A stretch of DNA of 64,000 bases from Mantis religiosa (lineage: Eukaryota; Arthropoda; Insecta; Mantodea; Mantidae). Positions 55,505-64,000 of the stretch are shown one piece after another; positions within the stretch are counted from its first letter, which is position 1, and each line of letters starts with the position of its first letter. Below the pieces are notes generated by a model that ran no database searches, was not told the DNA's origin, and was given only the letters and a program-made list of their open reading frames with translations. The position numbers were made by a program, and so were the translations under genes. The DNA lies in contig CM060953.1 of assembly GCA_030765055.1 (NCBI GenBank), positions 100,231,201 through 100,295,200 on the forward strand. The letters run 5' to 3'.

Positions 55505-56040
55505 CACTGTAGGACACATTGAAGCGGGACTCATTCGAAAAGACTACATTTTGCCACTCAGCACTCTAGTGATGGTGTTTACATGCCATTGCAGTCGGAG
55601 GAACTTGGATTTCTGGACAGTGGAAGCTGATGTAATGGCATGCATGCAACCAGTCCAATCTGCAGCAGATGGCAACAAACCGATAATGCGGACAAGTTCA
55701 CACCTGTTGCAGTGCTCCAGCATTGAGCCAACACTGTGGATGAAGCTGTAACGTCTGTTATGGTCATATGGTCAAGATGATGGTCATCCTGTGGTCATTT
55801 TTCTTGGTCCAGTTTGCGCTCTTTGCTGCGTACGACCTTCATCTATCCACTGCTTCCACACATACATCACTGTCGTAGTGGCATGCCCTATATGAGCTGA
55901 AATGTAATGGTATGACAAACCCACTTCCTGGAGACCGATCATTCTGCCCTGTTCGAACTCGAACACATGCCAATATAGCTCCCTTTTATGTTGACGAGGC
56001 ATACTGGCACTCACTTTATTGTTTCCACCTTGTTTGACAG
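55505..56040 (-). pseudogene. Tc1 transposase, N-terminal DNA-binding half
   Basis: It starts at 56014-55784: MSASMPRQHKRELYWHVFEF, GRMIGLQEVGLSYHYISAHI and VWKQWIDEGRTQQRAQTGPR (first helix-turn-helix). The next frame, 55767-55579, holds TASSTVLAQCWSTATGVNLS and RLLQIGLVACMPLHQLPLSR-type second HTH sequence. It then reaches the 'FSDESRF' region (first catalytic Asp) and is cut by the hAT at 55497-55504. Confidence 0.82.
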
Positions 56041-56689
56041 CACTGCACTGACTACACTGGGTGTAACACTGACCTTATTGAACTGACATACAAGGTCTCT
56101 GCTCAGCCTAAGTATACCCCATCACTCTGCAAACCTAATCACTTATTGCTTGCACACTCTTTCTAATGACACTTGGTAGTGTCTTACTCAGTACTGCATA
56201 ATGAAAAGGAATAAAAGACAGGCAAGATTGGAAGTTGAAGCATACCATAAGCATAAACATGGGAGTCAGGTGTTTATACTTGAAGCAATAACTCGGGAAC
56301 CATACATTGTAGAAAAATCATCTTTGTACAGGCAGCGTAAAAAATTCTTGCTGCATATACCAAGGCATATTAGAATATCGAATTTCCAGTAATAATTTTG
56401 GGTGCATGAAAACAGAAATCTCTGTTGTTCATGCTTGTGCTGTGTGTTCCGGACTAGGCAATGCTGCACACCTATGATAGGACAACTGCTCTAGGCGAGC
56501 CCTCCCTGTCTTTCCGTCATATGCCTTCTAAGCCTTGTAGAATAGTCTTCAAGATGCAGAATCAGTTAAATGATAAAGCCTGGGACTCAAGTACTTCGAT
56601 AGTAAGTCGCCACAAACGGTGTATCTCGGATGCGAGAGCCCCTAGTGGTCTTACCGGGAAAATATACGAGTCGAATGGAGAATTTGTCA

Positions 56690-56790
56690 GAACGGCATAT
56701 TGACCATGGTAGGTCAATGGGTTAGAGCGACTGGATGGAAACCAAGAGATCCGTGGTTCAAATCCCGGCCATGGCATTGAATTTTTCATG
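56690..56790 (+). mobile_element. tRNA-like SINE head
   Basis: An A-box-like TAGGTCAATGGGTTAGAGCG (56710-56729) and a B-box-like GTGGTTCAAATCCCGG (56752-56768) are correctly spaced. CCATGG at both ends can pair like an acceptor stem. A cloverleaf with a normal anticodon arm is not clear, so a tRNA-derived SINE is likelier than a tRNA gene. The element's other end was not delimited. Confidence 0.6.
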
Positions 56791-56861
56791 TTGACTCTAT
56801 CCATCAACTACAGCATATTTGTCAGTTTCAGTGTTCTTCAGTTTCATTAGGAGGTAATATA

Positions 56862-57383
56862 TGAGGGTAATCCCAAAGTTTCCGAAGTGCTATGATTGCA
56901 GGGAAACTGTTTGTGTAGTTTTTTGGCCATACTGTTTTTTCCTTGCTACCGAAAACCACCACACAGTCACTGGGATATTCAGTCTTAGCTTGGCAGCTTG
57001 TTGTAATGGAACTCCAGTTAGTCATTACTGCCAGGTGCAAAGTTTGCCCAGTTACTTAGTATTTTAATGCAAGAGCCTTCAAACCAATCAGAATTCATCA
57101 ACAGCTGAAGGGACTTTATAGAGAGTTTTTTGAGTATGTTAAAAATGTTTGCGAGTGGTGTAGGGAGTTGGCAGATGGTAAATTCATGATAAGAAAAGAA
57201 GCAGAAGAACAATTCCCGATGAGACAGTCAAAAAGATAGAAGAAATTGTACTTCAAGATCAGTGGATCACTCTTGATAAGCTGTTCATTGTTATACTTCA
57301 GGATTCTTGGCTTTGGTTAAAGTGTTGAAATTTTGGAAGGTATGTTTTGAAAGTAGGAGACCTTACTTTTAGGATTATTCTCA
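56862..57383 (+). mobile_element. Deleted mariner-family relic, 522 bp
   Basis: Flanked by TA. The left end GAGGGTAATCCCAAAG and the right end (reverse) GAGAATAATCCTAAAAGTAAG form imperfect terminal repeats. Inside, 57205-57290 encodes IPDETVKKIEEIVLQDQWIT and LDKL, the helix-turn-helix linker of a mariner transposase. The catalytic domain is deleted. Confidence 0.65.
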
Positions 57384-57841
57384 TAAAATAAACCTGATCA
57401 GGTATACAAACACATGCTAGATGTATACAATGTGCTGTAAACTAATGCAAACTTAATGCTGCATAGACAGCAGGAGGAATTAGGTGTATTTGTAAAGGCA
57501 TGCCAGTATAGTTATGAATGCTCATGAGCACCCTTCTGTGTGAACAGCCAGTCAAATACACAACAGATGCACTTAGTATGTACATATTTATACTTGTTTT
57601 ATCATCAGAATGGGTATATAATAGAATATTCAAATCAAAATTCCTGTAGTGACCACAAATCCAAGTTGTGGTAGGTGATGGAAAGCTTTTGGTCCTTACT
57701 GTATCAGAACAATTCTTTTAACAAATAATCAAAATATATATTGAGTATAAGATTAATATAGATTGTAATACAATATTGCACTGTCGTGTTTTGTTAATTT
57801 ATGTTTGAAATTAATATGGATGCTTTTCTTTATTTTTCCAG
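57384..57841 (+). other. Intron 3' end before the giant exon
   Basis: No genes. It ends with TTTTCTTTATTTTTCCAG, a pyrimidine-rich acceptor whose AG is 57840-57841. An ATG at 57805 lies in this intron and is in frame by chance, so it should not be taken as the translation start. Confidence 0.65.
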
Positions 57842-60800
57842 GTGAAGGACTGCACAACAAAAAGAATCTTGTATCTGAAGCATTTCAGACAGAAGTACAA
57901 TCTCTGCAAGGTCGGCATATATCAACTTGTAACAGTGACGGTTCAAATACAGTTAATGAAACATCCTATAGAGCTGCATGTGCTTGTACGAACACTAATG
58001 CATTGAAAGCACACATGGATCTAGCATTTAAAGAACCAGTGAATAGTCCAGTATCATGCAAACTAAACCAACAACCACAATGTTCTACAAATTTGGAGGA
58101 TGATGCTAAAAAGAGATGTAACATGCCTAATAGGTGTTCAACAAAACCTGTTGCGGAACATAATAAATGTGAAGAAAAGTTACAGTTATTGATCAATGCG
58201 AAACTAAATAAGAATAGTGATAATTTAACATCATTAAGTTATATTATTGATAGTTATTTCAGAGATCATTATGATAAAACATCTCAGCAATTTGAATGTA
58301 AAAATGATCTTAAATTGGAAAACTTTCGAACATTTTGGTCTAGCATGTTGACTAGTTTAAGGTCCCTATCAGCATTATCTAGCAATATTTTTGATTTCAG
58401 AGAGCACGGTAATAAAACATCTCAGCAAGTTGATTCTGAAAATGCTGTTCAAATAAATACTAGTACACATCACATACCGTCAGGTGGTTGTTTATGGCTT
58501 AGTAAAAGGTTTGCAGATGAGGAATGTTCTATGATTGATGTTGATAGTAACTGTGGAAGTTACCATGAAGATAGTAATGAAACTTTGGAGGAGTTAAAAA
58601 ATGGAAATAATTCTAGAAATCAATCACATGATAGACTAAAGAACGTGAATTTGTTGGAAAACACAGTATCAGACTCTGATAGCCAGTTCAACATTGTTTC
58701 AGAATTTGATTCCGATGGTAAAAAGAATTCATGTAAAGCAAATGTAAATAATTTATTACGGAAAACAGCTGTTGAAAATTATAGAGTCAATTTGGTTGAA
58801 CATAACTTACCAGCAAAAGAGATGAGAAAAAGAAATTTGGTATCATCACCAGAAGAGGATGACTTTAAAACAGCTACAAATGCTGAGAATATTAAACCTA
58901 CAGATACTGAGGAAAACAATTTAGTTTTTGTTTTTCAAACAAAACATAAGCAAAATAAACAGTTAGCATATTGCAGATATAATTTTAATACCCAAAACAA
59001 AATTTCAGCAGAAGAAAAAATGAGGAAGAAGAGTTCTAAAAGAAGTTTGGTATCATCACCAGAAGAGGATGACTTCACATCAACTACAAATGCTGAGAAT
59101 ATTAAACCTACAGATACTGAGGAAAACTATTTAGTTAAAGACATCACAATGCATCGACAATTAATGAAGAAATCAGTAAATATAGATATTCCAGTTAGTA
59201 GTCTGGAAACGAGGTCAAAAATACAAAAGACATCTCATGTTAGCCAAAACAATCCACATAGTTTACCATCAATATTGGAGGCCACAGAATCAAAAACATC
59301 TGGGTTACTACCAAGTCCCATTACTGACTTCGGAAGCACAGAATCATTACAAGTGAGACCTGGGTCAGGTACAGTTGTATCTGCTAAGTTGTCTTCAGAA
59401 AGTTCAACAAATCAAACATTTGAAATGAGCTCAATAAAAAGTACATCCCTCCCTATAGATGTTCAGGTCAGCAGTCTGGCAAATGACCCAAAAGAATTTA
59501 GGGACGCCAATGATAATCAAAGTAATGCAAATAGCTCACAATCAGTATTGCCCATCACAGCACCAAAAGCTAAGTCTATTTGTACTAAACCAGATATGTC
59601 ACATTTGCTGCCAGGTAAAAAAATTGTGCTTGAAAATAAAACATCCTCACAAATCAGACAAGTTGGTTCAAGTACAACTGCATCAACTAAGTTGTCAGAA
59701 ACTTCATCTCATAAATTTGAAGCAAATACAGAGAACAGTATAGCAAGACAGCCCAGAGAAGTTAGGGAGTCCAATGATAATCAAAGCAATGCAAATAACT
59801 CATTTGGTAAAACTCATTTACTCATTCCGTTAAATTTGCAGACAGTAAATATGGATGATCCACGTGACTCAGTTTTGCAAACAAGACATAAGCAAAATAA
59901 ACAGTTAGCATATTGCAGATATAATTTTAATACCCAAAACAAAATTTCAGCAGAAGAAAAAATGAGGAAGAAGAGTTCTAAAAGAAGTTTGGTATCATCA
60001 CCAGAAGAGGATGACTTCACATCAACTACAAATGCTGAGAATATTAAACCTACAGATACTGAGGAAAACTATTTAGTTAAAGACATCACAATGCATCGAC
60101 AATTAATGAAGAAATCAGTAAATATAGATATTCCAGTTAGTAGTCTGGAAACGAGGTCAAAAATACAAAAGACATCTCATATTAGCCAAAACAATCCACA
60201 TAGTTTACCATCAATATTGGAGGCCACAGAATCAAAAACATCTGGGTTACTACCAAGTCCCATTACTGACTTCGGAAGCACAGAATCATTACAAGTGAGA
60301 CCTGGGTCAGGTACAGTTGTATCTGCTAAGTTGTCTTCAGAAAGTTCAACAAATCAAACATTTGAAATGAGCTCAATAAAAAGTACATCCCTCCCTATAG
60401 ATGTTCAGGTCATCAGTCTGGCAAATGACCCAAAAGAATTTGGGGACGCCAATGATAATCAAAGTAATGCAAATAGCTCACAATCAGTATTGCCCATCAC
60501 AGCACCAAAAGCTAAGTCTATTTGTACTAAACCAGATATGTCACATTTGCTGCCAGGTAAAAAAATTGTGCTTGAAAATAAAACATCCTCACAAATCAGA
60601 CAAGTTGGTTCAAGTACAACTGCATCAACTAAGTTGTCAGAAACTTCATTTCATAAATTTGAAGCAAATACAGAGAACAGTATAGCAAGACAGCCCAGAG
60701 AAGTTAGGGAGTCCAATGATAATCAAAGCAATGCAAATAACTCATTTGGTAAAACTCATTTACTCATTCCGTTAAATTTGCAGACAGTAAATATGGATGA

Positions 60801-62026
60801 TCCACGTGACTCAGTTTTTCAAACAAAACATAAGCAAAATAAACAGTTAGCATATTGCAGATATAATTTTAATACCCAAAACAAAATTTCAGCAGAAGAA
60901 AAAATGAGGAAGAAGAGTTCTAAAAGAAGTTTGGTATCATCACCAGAAGAGGATGACTTCACATCAACTACAAATGCTGAGAATATTAAACCTACAGATA
61001 CTGAGGAAAACTATTTAGTTAAAGACATCACAATGCATCGACAATTAATGAAGAAATCAGTAAATATAGATATTCCAGTTAGTAGTCTGGAAACGAGGTC
61101 AAAAAGACAAAAGACATCTCATGTTAGCCAAAACAATCCACATAGTTTACCATCAATATTGGAGGCCACAGAATCAAAAACATCTGGGTTACTACCAAGT
61201 CCCATTACTGACTTCAGAAGCACAGAATCATTACAAGTGAGACCTGGGTCAGGTACAGTTGTATCTGCTAAGTTGTCTTCAGAAAGTTCAACAAATCAAA
61301 CATTTGAAATGAGCTCAATAAAAAGTACATCCCTCCCTATAGATGTTCAGGTCAGCAGTCTGGCAAATGACCCAAAAGAATTTAGGGACGCCAATGATAA
61401 TCAAAGTAATGCAAATAGCTCACAATCAGTATTGCCCATCACAGCACCAAAAGCTAAGTCTATTTGTACTAAACCAGAAATGTCACATTTGCTGCCAGGT
61501 AAAAAAATTGTGCTTGAAAATAAAACATCCTCACAAATCAGACAAGTTGGTTCAAGTACAACTGCATCAACTAAGTTGTCAGAAACTTCATTTCATAAAT
61601 TTGAAGCAAATACAGAGAACAGTGTATCAAGACAGCCCAGAGAAGTTAGGGAGTCCAATGATAATCAAAGCACAGAATCATTACAAGTGAGACAGACAGT
61701 AAATGTGAATGATTCAAATCACTCCGTTTTTCAAACAAAACCTAAGCAAAGTAAACAGTTAGCATATTACAGATATAAATTTAATACCCAGAATAGAACT
61801 TCAGCAGAAGCAGCAAGTCTGCAGAAGGTAATTGAGAATAAACCAACAGATTCAGCAGACAAGACAGAACAACAAAGTTATGAGTCTGTCTCTTATGTAC
61901 AGAACAAAATACAGGAAGATGAAAAAGATAGCAAAGAATTGTCTAGGTCTTCCCCCTTCCGGTGTGCATTTAAATTTTTCCTGACGGACATCCAACAAGA
62001 AAGAAACAAGAAAGCTGTGTCCCAAG
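57842..62026 (+). CDS. Giant phase 1-1 internal exon of an unknown, repeat-containing host protein
   Basis: 4,185 bp, exactly 1,395 codons' worth, open throughout. The acceptor is TTTTTCCAG/GTGAAGG and the donor CCCAAG/GTAAGTGA. Both splice junctions fall after the first base of a codon, so the exon can be skipped without shifting the frame. The protein is hydrophilic and rich in Ser, Thr, Asn and Lys, with no membrane segment or known domain that I recognise. Residues from about 378 hold three 314-residue repeats, each with a basic KMRKKSSKRS patch followed by acidic SSPEEDD. This looks like a nuclear, disordered scaffold, but that is inference. Transposon similarity is absent, and the unbroken frame contrasts with the decayed surroundings. 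The function is unknown. Upstream coding exons are outside the window, or include 1044-1142. Confidence 0.78.
58936..61731 (+). repeat. Three in-frame tandem 942-bp coding repeats
   Basis: Units 58936-59877, 59878-60819 and 60820-61731. The third is 912 bp because 17 residues are replaced by seven (TESLQVR). Units differ at only a handful of bases. A partial earlier unit (58825-58935) and a diverged fragment (61732-61820, FQTKPKQSKQLAYYRY) flank the array. Each unit also contains two related halves: a GSGTVVSAKLSSESS module and a GSSTTASTKLSETS module, each followed by an NDNQSNAN block. Confidence 0.95.
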
Positions 62027-62316
62027 GTAAGTGAATATGAAGATCTTGACTGCAGTTACTATTGTAATTTCCTGGGTTTGACATAATTTAATAACCAATA
62101 TTTTTGTTCATATTCTTTTTATATTTTTAATTTGAAAACTGCTTGTGAAATACGGTTGATAACTATTCAAGATTGGAAAGGGGGGAAGGAACAATGCAAA
62201 AGTATAAATTGATTTGCTATAGTCATATGATTTGGTGTTCTTCTAAAGTTATTTAAAACCCCTCATTTGTTATTTATTTTGTGTAAATTGAGAAAAATAT
62301 AAATGTTTGCTTTTAG

Positions 62317-62354
62317 GGACTAGAGAAATACAGGAGACTGAAAAGAAAACCTAA
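62317..62354 (+). CDS. Possible small terminal exon
   Basis: An acceptor-like TTTGCTTTTAG/GGAC follows the giant exon by 290 bp. Joined in phase 1 it adds a dozen codons (TREIQETEKKT) and a TAA at 62352-62354. AATAAA occurs at 62462-62467. The consensus is weak and short, so it could be coincidence. Confidence 0.25.
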
Positions 62355-62613
62355 TGGTAACTTACCACTTAAAAAAAGTTAAGGTTCAGGATAAATATCT
62401 AGCTTATTCTATCTCATTTCATTTGAAATAATAGTTTATCCAAAGGAAATGCAATTAAAAGAATAAACAAGCAGGTTAAAAAAAGTTTAATTGAAACTGA
62501 AAGGAAGAATATTCAATACAAATGAATACAATTTGAAATAAGACCTGAAGCTTTCCTGGCGACAAAAATGCTCACTATCTTCTCGGGTAACAAGCCAGGT
62601 GAAAAGACGATTA

Positions 62614-62660
62614 GGTATCGACGTTTCGGGAGTTTACATCGCTCCCATCATCAGGATATT
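62614..62660 (-). ncRNA. Type I hammerhead ribozyme, complete core (PLE-e)
   Basis: On the minus strand: helix I strand TATC (62655-62658), core CTGATGA (62648-62654), stem II GGGAG/CTCCC (62642-62646 with 62628-62632) around a 9-nt loop, core GAAAC (62623-62627), cleavage triplet GTC (62620-62622), and helix I partner GATA (62616-62619). Every conserved position of the hammerhead core is present. Helix III is minimal (AC/GU), as known for Penelope-element hammerheads. Predicted self-cleavage is directly 3' of C62620 in the transcript. Confidence 0.78.
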
Positions 62661-62823
62661 TATAAAATGTTATAACCACAAATGATACACTGGATATAAC
62701 ACCAATATAAACAAAGACAAAACACTATCAAAATTTGCATTACTGAACAAAAGACTTTTCAGGAAATTAAATGCCAGATCAGGAGATGGCGTGAGTATAG
62801 AAAATTGTTTCAAAGAAACTTAA

Positions 62824-63228
62824 CTACTTAACTTGATTATCAAGCTGTATTGACCTTTGGTTCTTAAGTCGATGGATTTCCATTTTTAAGGCTGGTTTCC
62901 AAGAGGAGCTGAACTGAAATCCAGCATCACGATTAAGCATGCTCCTTTCAGAGGAAATCGCCAAAGCGTCCTTAATCCTCCGCTCCCAGTAACTGTTGCA
63001 TATTGCCAAGATGGTCGTCTCTAGAAAATTGGCTCTATGGTCACTATCAAAACAATGCTCTGCCAGCCCAGACTTCTCAGGTTGCATTAAACGAATGCTC
63101 CGTTCATGTTCGTTTATTCTGGTAGTGATGGTCCTTCCAGTTTGTCCTATATACGGTGTCCCACATTCACAGAGAATGCAGTACACTCCCAGAACTTGGA
63201 AATCCAGTTTGTCTTTCACTGGTCCCAA
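62824..63228 (-). CDS. PLE-e GIY-YIG endonuclease fragment
   Basis: 134 residues: LGVYCILCECGTPYIGQTGR (GVY...YIG variant of GIY-YIG), RTITTRINEHERSIRLMQPE (Arg and Glu catalytic region), SGLAEHCFDSDHRANF (AEH.F..H) and a C-terminal ERRIKDALAISSERSMLNRD. Upstream RT sequence joins after a frameshift near 63230. It would nick DNA for insertion of Penelope elements. The frame is open, but the element is rearranged. Confidence 0.82.
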   Translation of the reverse strand: MGPVKDKLDFQVLGVYCILCECGTPYIGQTGRTITTRINEHERSIRLMQPEKSGLAEHCFDSDHRANFLETTILAICNSYWERRIKDALAISSERSMLNRDAGFQFSSSWKPALKMEIHRLKNQRSIQLDNQVK

Positions 63229-63445
63229 CAGATGTGTAATCTTCGGAGGTGGCTTGTGGATGGTCCTGATGTTGTATTTGGCAGAATACTGCTGATTCTA
63301 CCAGATTACCGGTAAATGGGATGCAGGCTGTATTGGTAGGCTTATCTGACGCTTGCTGTATTACAGGTTTCCCTTTCTTTGCTCTGGTGATCGAGGCTTC
63401 AACGTCATATTCGGAGTAGCCGTTTTGATTCTCAGGTGCTGAAAG

Positions 63446-64000
63446 CTCTGTGGGCCAGTGTATTGAGAACTCCCAGTCGCTGAGAACTCACACCACACTT
63501 CCTAGGCCCAATATCAACCGAGATGAAAGTTTAGTGCTTAAGGGACTTCGAAATGATGAAAACCTGGTTGCCTTGCCGGCGGACAAGGGTAATGCCACTG
63601 TGATCCTCTCCACAGCCCAATACTTAGAGAAATTGAAGTAGCTCTTATATGATCTGGCCTACAGGATTCTCGATAAGAATCCTGCCTCTTCCATCAAACG
63701 TCGGACTATACTACTTATTAAAGGATCCTGCCTTACTTCAGAAATTAAGAAGGCGGTATCACCGTCAAGTTCCAAGTCTCCTAGAATGTATGGACTTCCG
63801 AAGATTCACAAACCGGATGCTCCTTTACGCCCCAATGTGGACGCCAGGAGCATCCTACATATCGGCTGGCACGTCACCTTGCTGATCTGTTACAACCTCT
63901 GGTAGGGGATTGCCCACATCATATGAGTAACTCCACAGTTTGTACATACACTTAGGAATATTACCATTAGCCCTTCTGATCTTCTTGTCAGCTTCTACAT
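63446..64000 (+). pseudogene. PLE-e, plus-oriented N-terminal reverse transcriptase part
   Basis: Reads LPRPNINRDESLVLKGLRND and ENLVALPADKGNATVILSTA (63500-63630), a TAG in place of a codon near 63640, then LAYRILDKNPASSIKRR, ILLIKGSCL and SPRMYGLPKIHKPDAPLRPN (63780-63830), the Penelope RT fingers. A frame slip occurs near 63850 before the window ends. It forms a head-to-head pair with the minus-oriented half. Confidence 0.78.

Larger units (their letters stand above)
51800..56184 (-). mobile_element. Tc1-like transposon, minus strand, split by a hAT element
   Basis: It lies between TA at 51798-51799 and TA at 56185-56186. Ends read CACTACTGTTGG (left) and, from the right, AGACACTACCAAGTGTCATT. 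Without the hAT insert and one duplication copy it is about 1.35 kb, a normal Tc1 length. The transposase is on the minus strand in two blocks. The end matches are short, so boundaries are moderately certain. Confidence 0.7.
62560..63445 (-). mobile_element. PLE-e, minus-oriented 3' half
   Basis: It contains a hammerhead core (62614-62660), a GIY-YIG endonuclease (63228-62824) and, after one frame slip, the RT/endonuclease linker (about 63240-63440: ENQNGYSEYDVEASI and KKGKPVIQQASDKPTN). Near 63445 it meets the plus-oriented 5' half head to head. Confidence 0.8.

Noticed and set aside
56703..56780. A functional tRNA gene
   Set aside because: A and B boxes are present, but a regular anticodon arm and a clean 7-bp acceptor stem were not found.
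57805..57841. ATG at 57805 as the start of the giant protein
   Set aside because: It lies upstream of a strong intron acceptor, and its residues come from the polypyrimidine tract.
59459..61690. Three similar 94-115-codon frames (MFRS(A/S)VWQMTQK...) overlapping the giant exon
   Set aside because: They are out-of-frame shadows repeated because the underlying 942-bp unit repeats.
58936..61731. CRISPR-like or satellite array
   Set aside because: Units are 942 bp, contiguous without spacers, and maintain one open reading frame inside a spliced exon.
62824..63228. Bacterial-type GIY-YIG or UvrC-like endonuclease acquired by transfer
   Set aside because: Adjacent Penelope RT sequence and the hammerhead place it in a Penelope-like element.

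Overview
The window looks like a transposon-saturated stretch of an arthropod genome, most probably an insect. It is AT-rich and carries spliceosomal exon signatures, tRNA-derived SINEs, and nested layers of LTR, non-LTR, Penelope-like and cut-and-paste elements. Nothing bacterial is present. The species cannot be fixed from sequence alone. Almost every element is decayed by frameshifts and stops. The main exceptions are a long open frame in a CR1/Jockey-group LINE at 34339-36790 and a giant host-type exon at 57842-62026.

Layout. 1-2600: mostly unassigned sequence with a pogo/Tigger-type terminal repeat, a T45 tract and a candidate 99-bp exon (1044-1142). 2620-13776: a LINE ORF2 tail split by Gypsy-1 (2973-13687, 4-bp TSD), which is itself split by an I-group retrotransposon, I-1 (5844-10626, 9-bp TSD). 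13794-27340: one Tigger-like transposon (minus strand) dispersed by a second I-group element, I-2 (13958-19172, 8-bp TSD), and by Gypsy-2 (19649-24563), followed by an RTE-like LINE. 28060-34000: a mariner remnant cut by Gypsy-3, which holds an R1-like LINE (10-bp TSD), which holds a Tc1/mariner-superfamily element (TA TSD).

34149-40723: a CR1-group LINE (minus), a Penelope-like element (PLE), and Gypsy-4 (minus), whose LTR carries two palindromic PLE insertions with 12- and 15-bp TSDs. 41200-47100: a mariner relic, a SINE with 10-bp TSD, and a LINE whose N-terminal ORF has a 2A-like NPGP motif. 47100-51074: an R1-clade LINE (minus), an inverted PLE pair enclosing a piece of R1, and a SINE with 13-bp TSD. 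51800-56184: a Tc1 transposon (minus) split by a 3.03-kb hAT element (8-bp TSD).

57842-62026 is a 4,185-bp internal exon (phase 1-1) encoding about 1,395 residues of low-complexity protein with three near-identical 942-bp tandem units. The 99-bp candidate exon at 1044-1142 is also phase 1-1 and on the same strand. One reading is a single host gene with an intron of about 57 kb filled by nested transposons. The window ends in a head-to-head PLE whose 3' end contains a complete hammerhead-ribozyme core (62614-62660, minus). Similar hammerhead-like cores occur at the other PLE loci.
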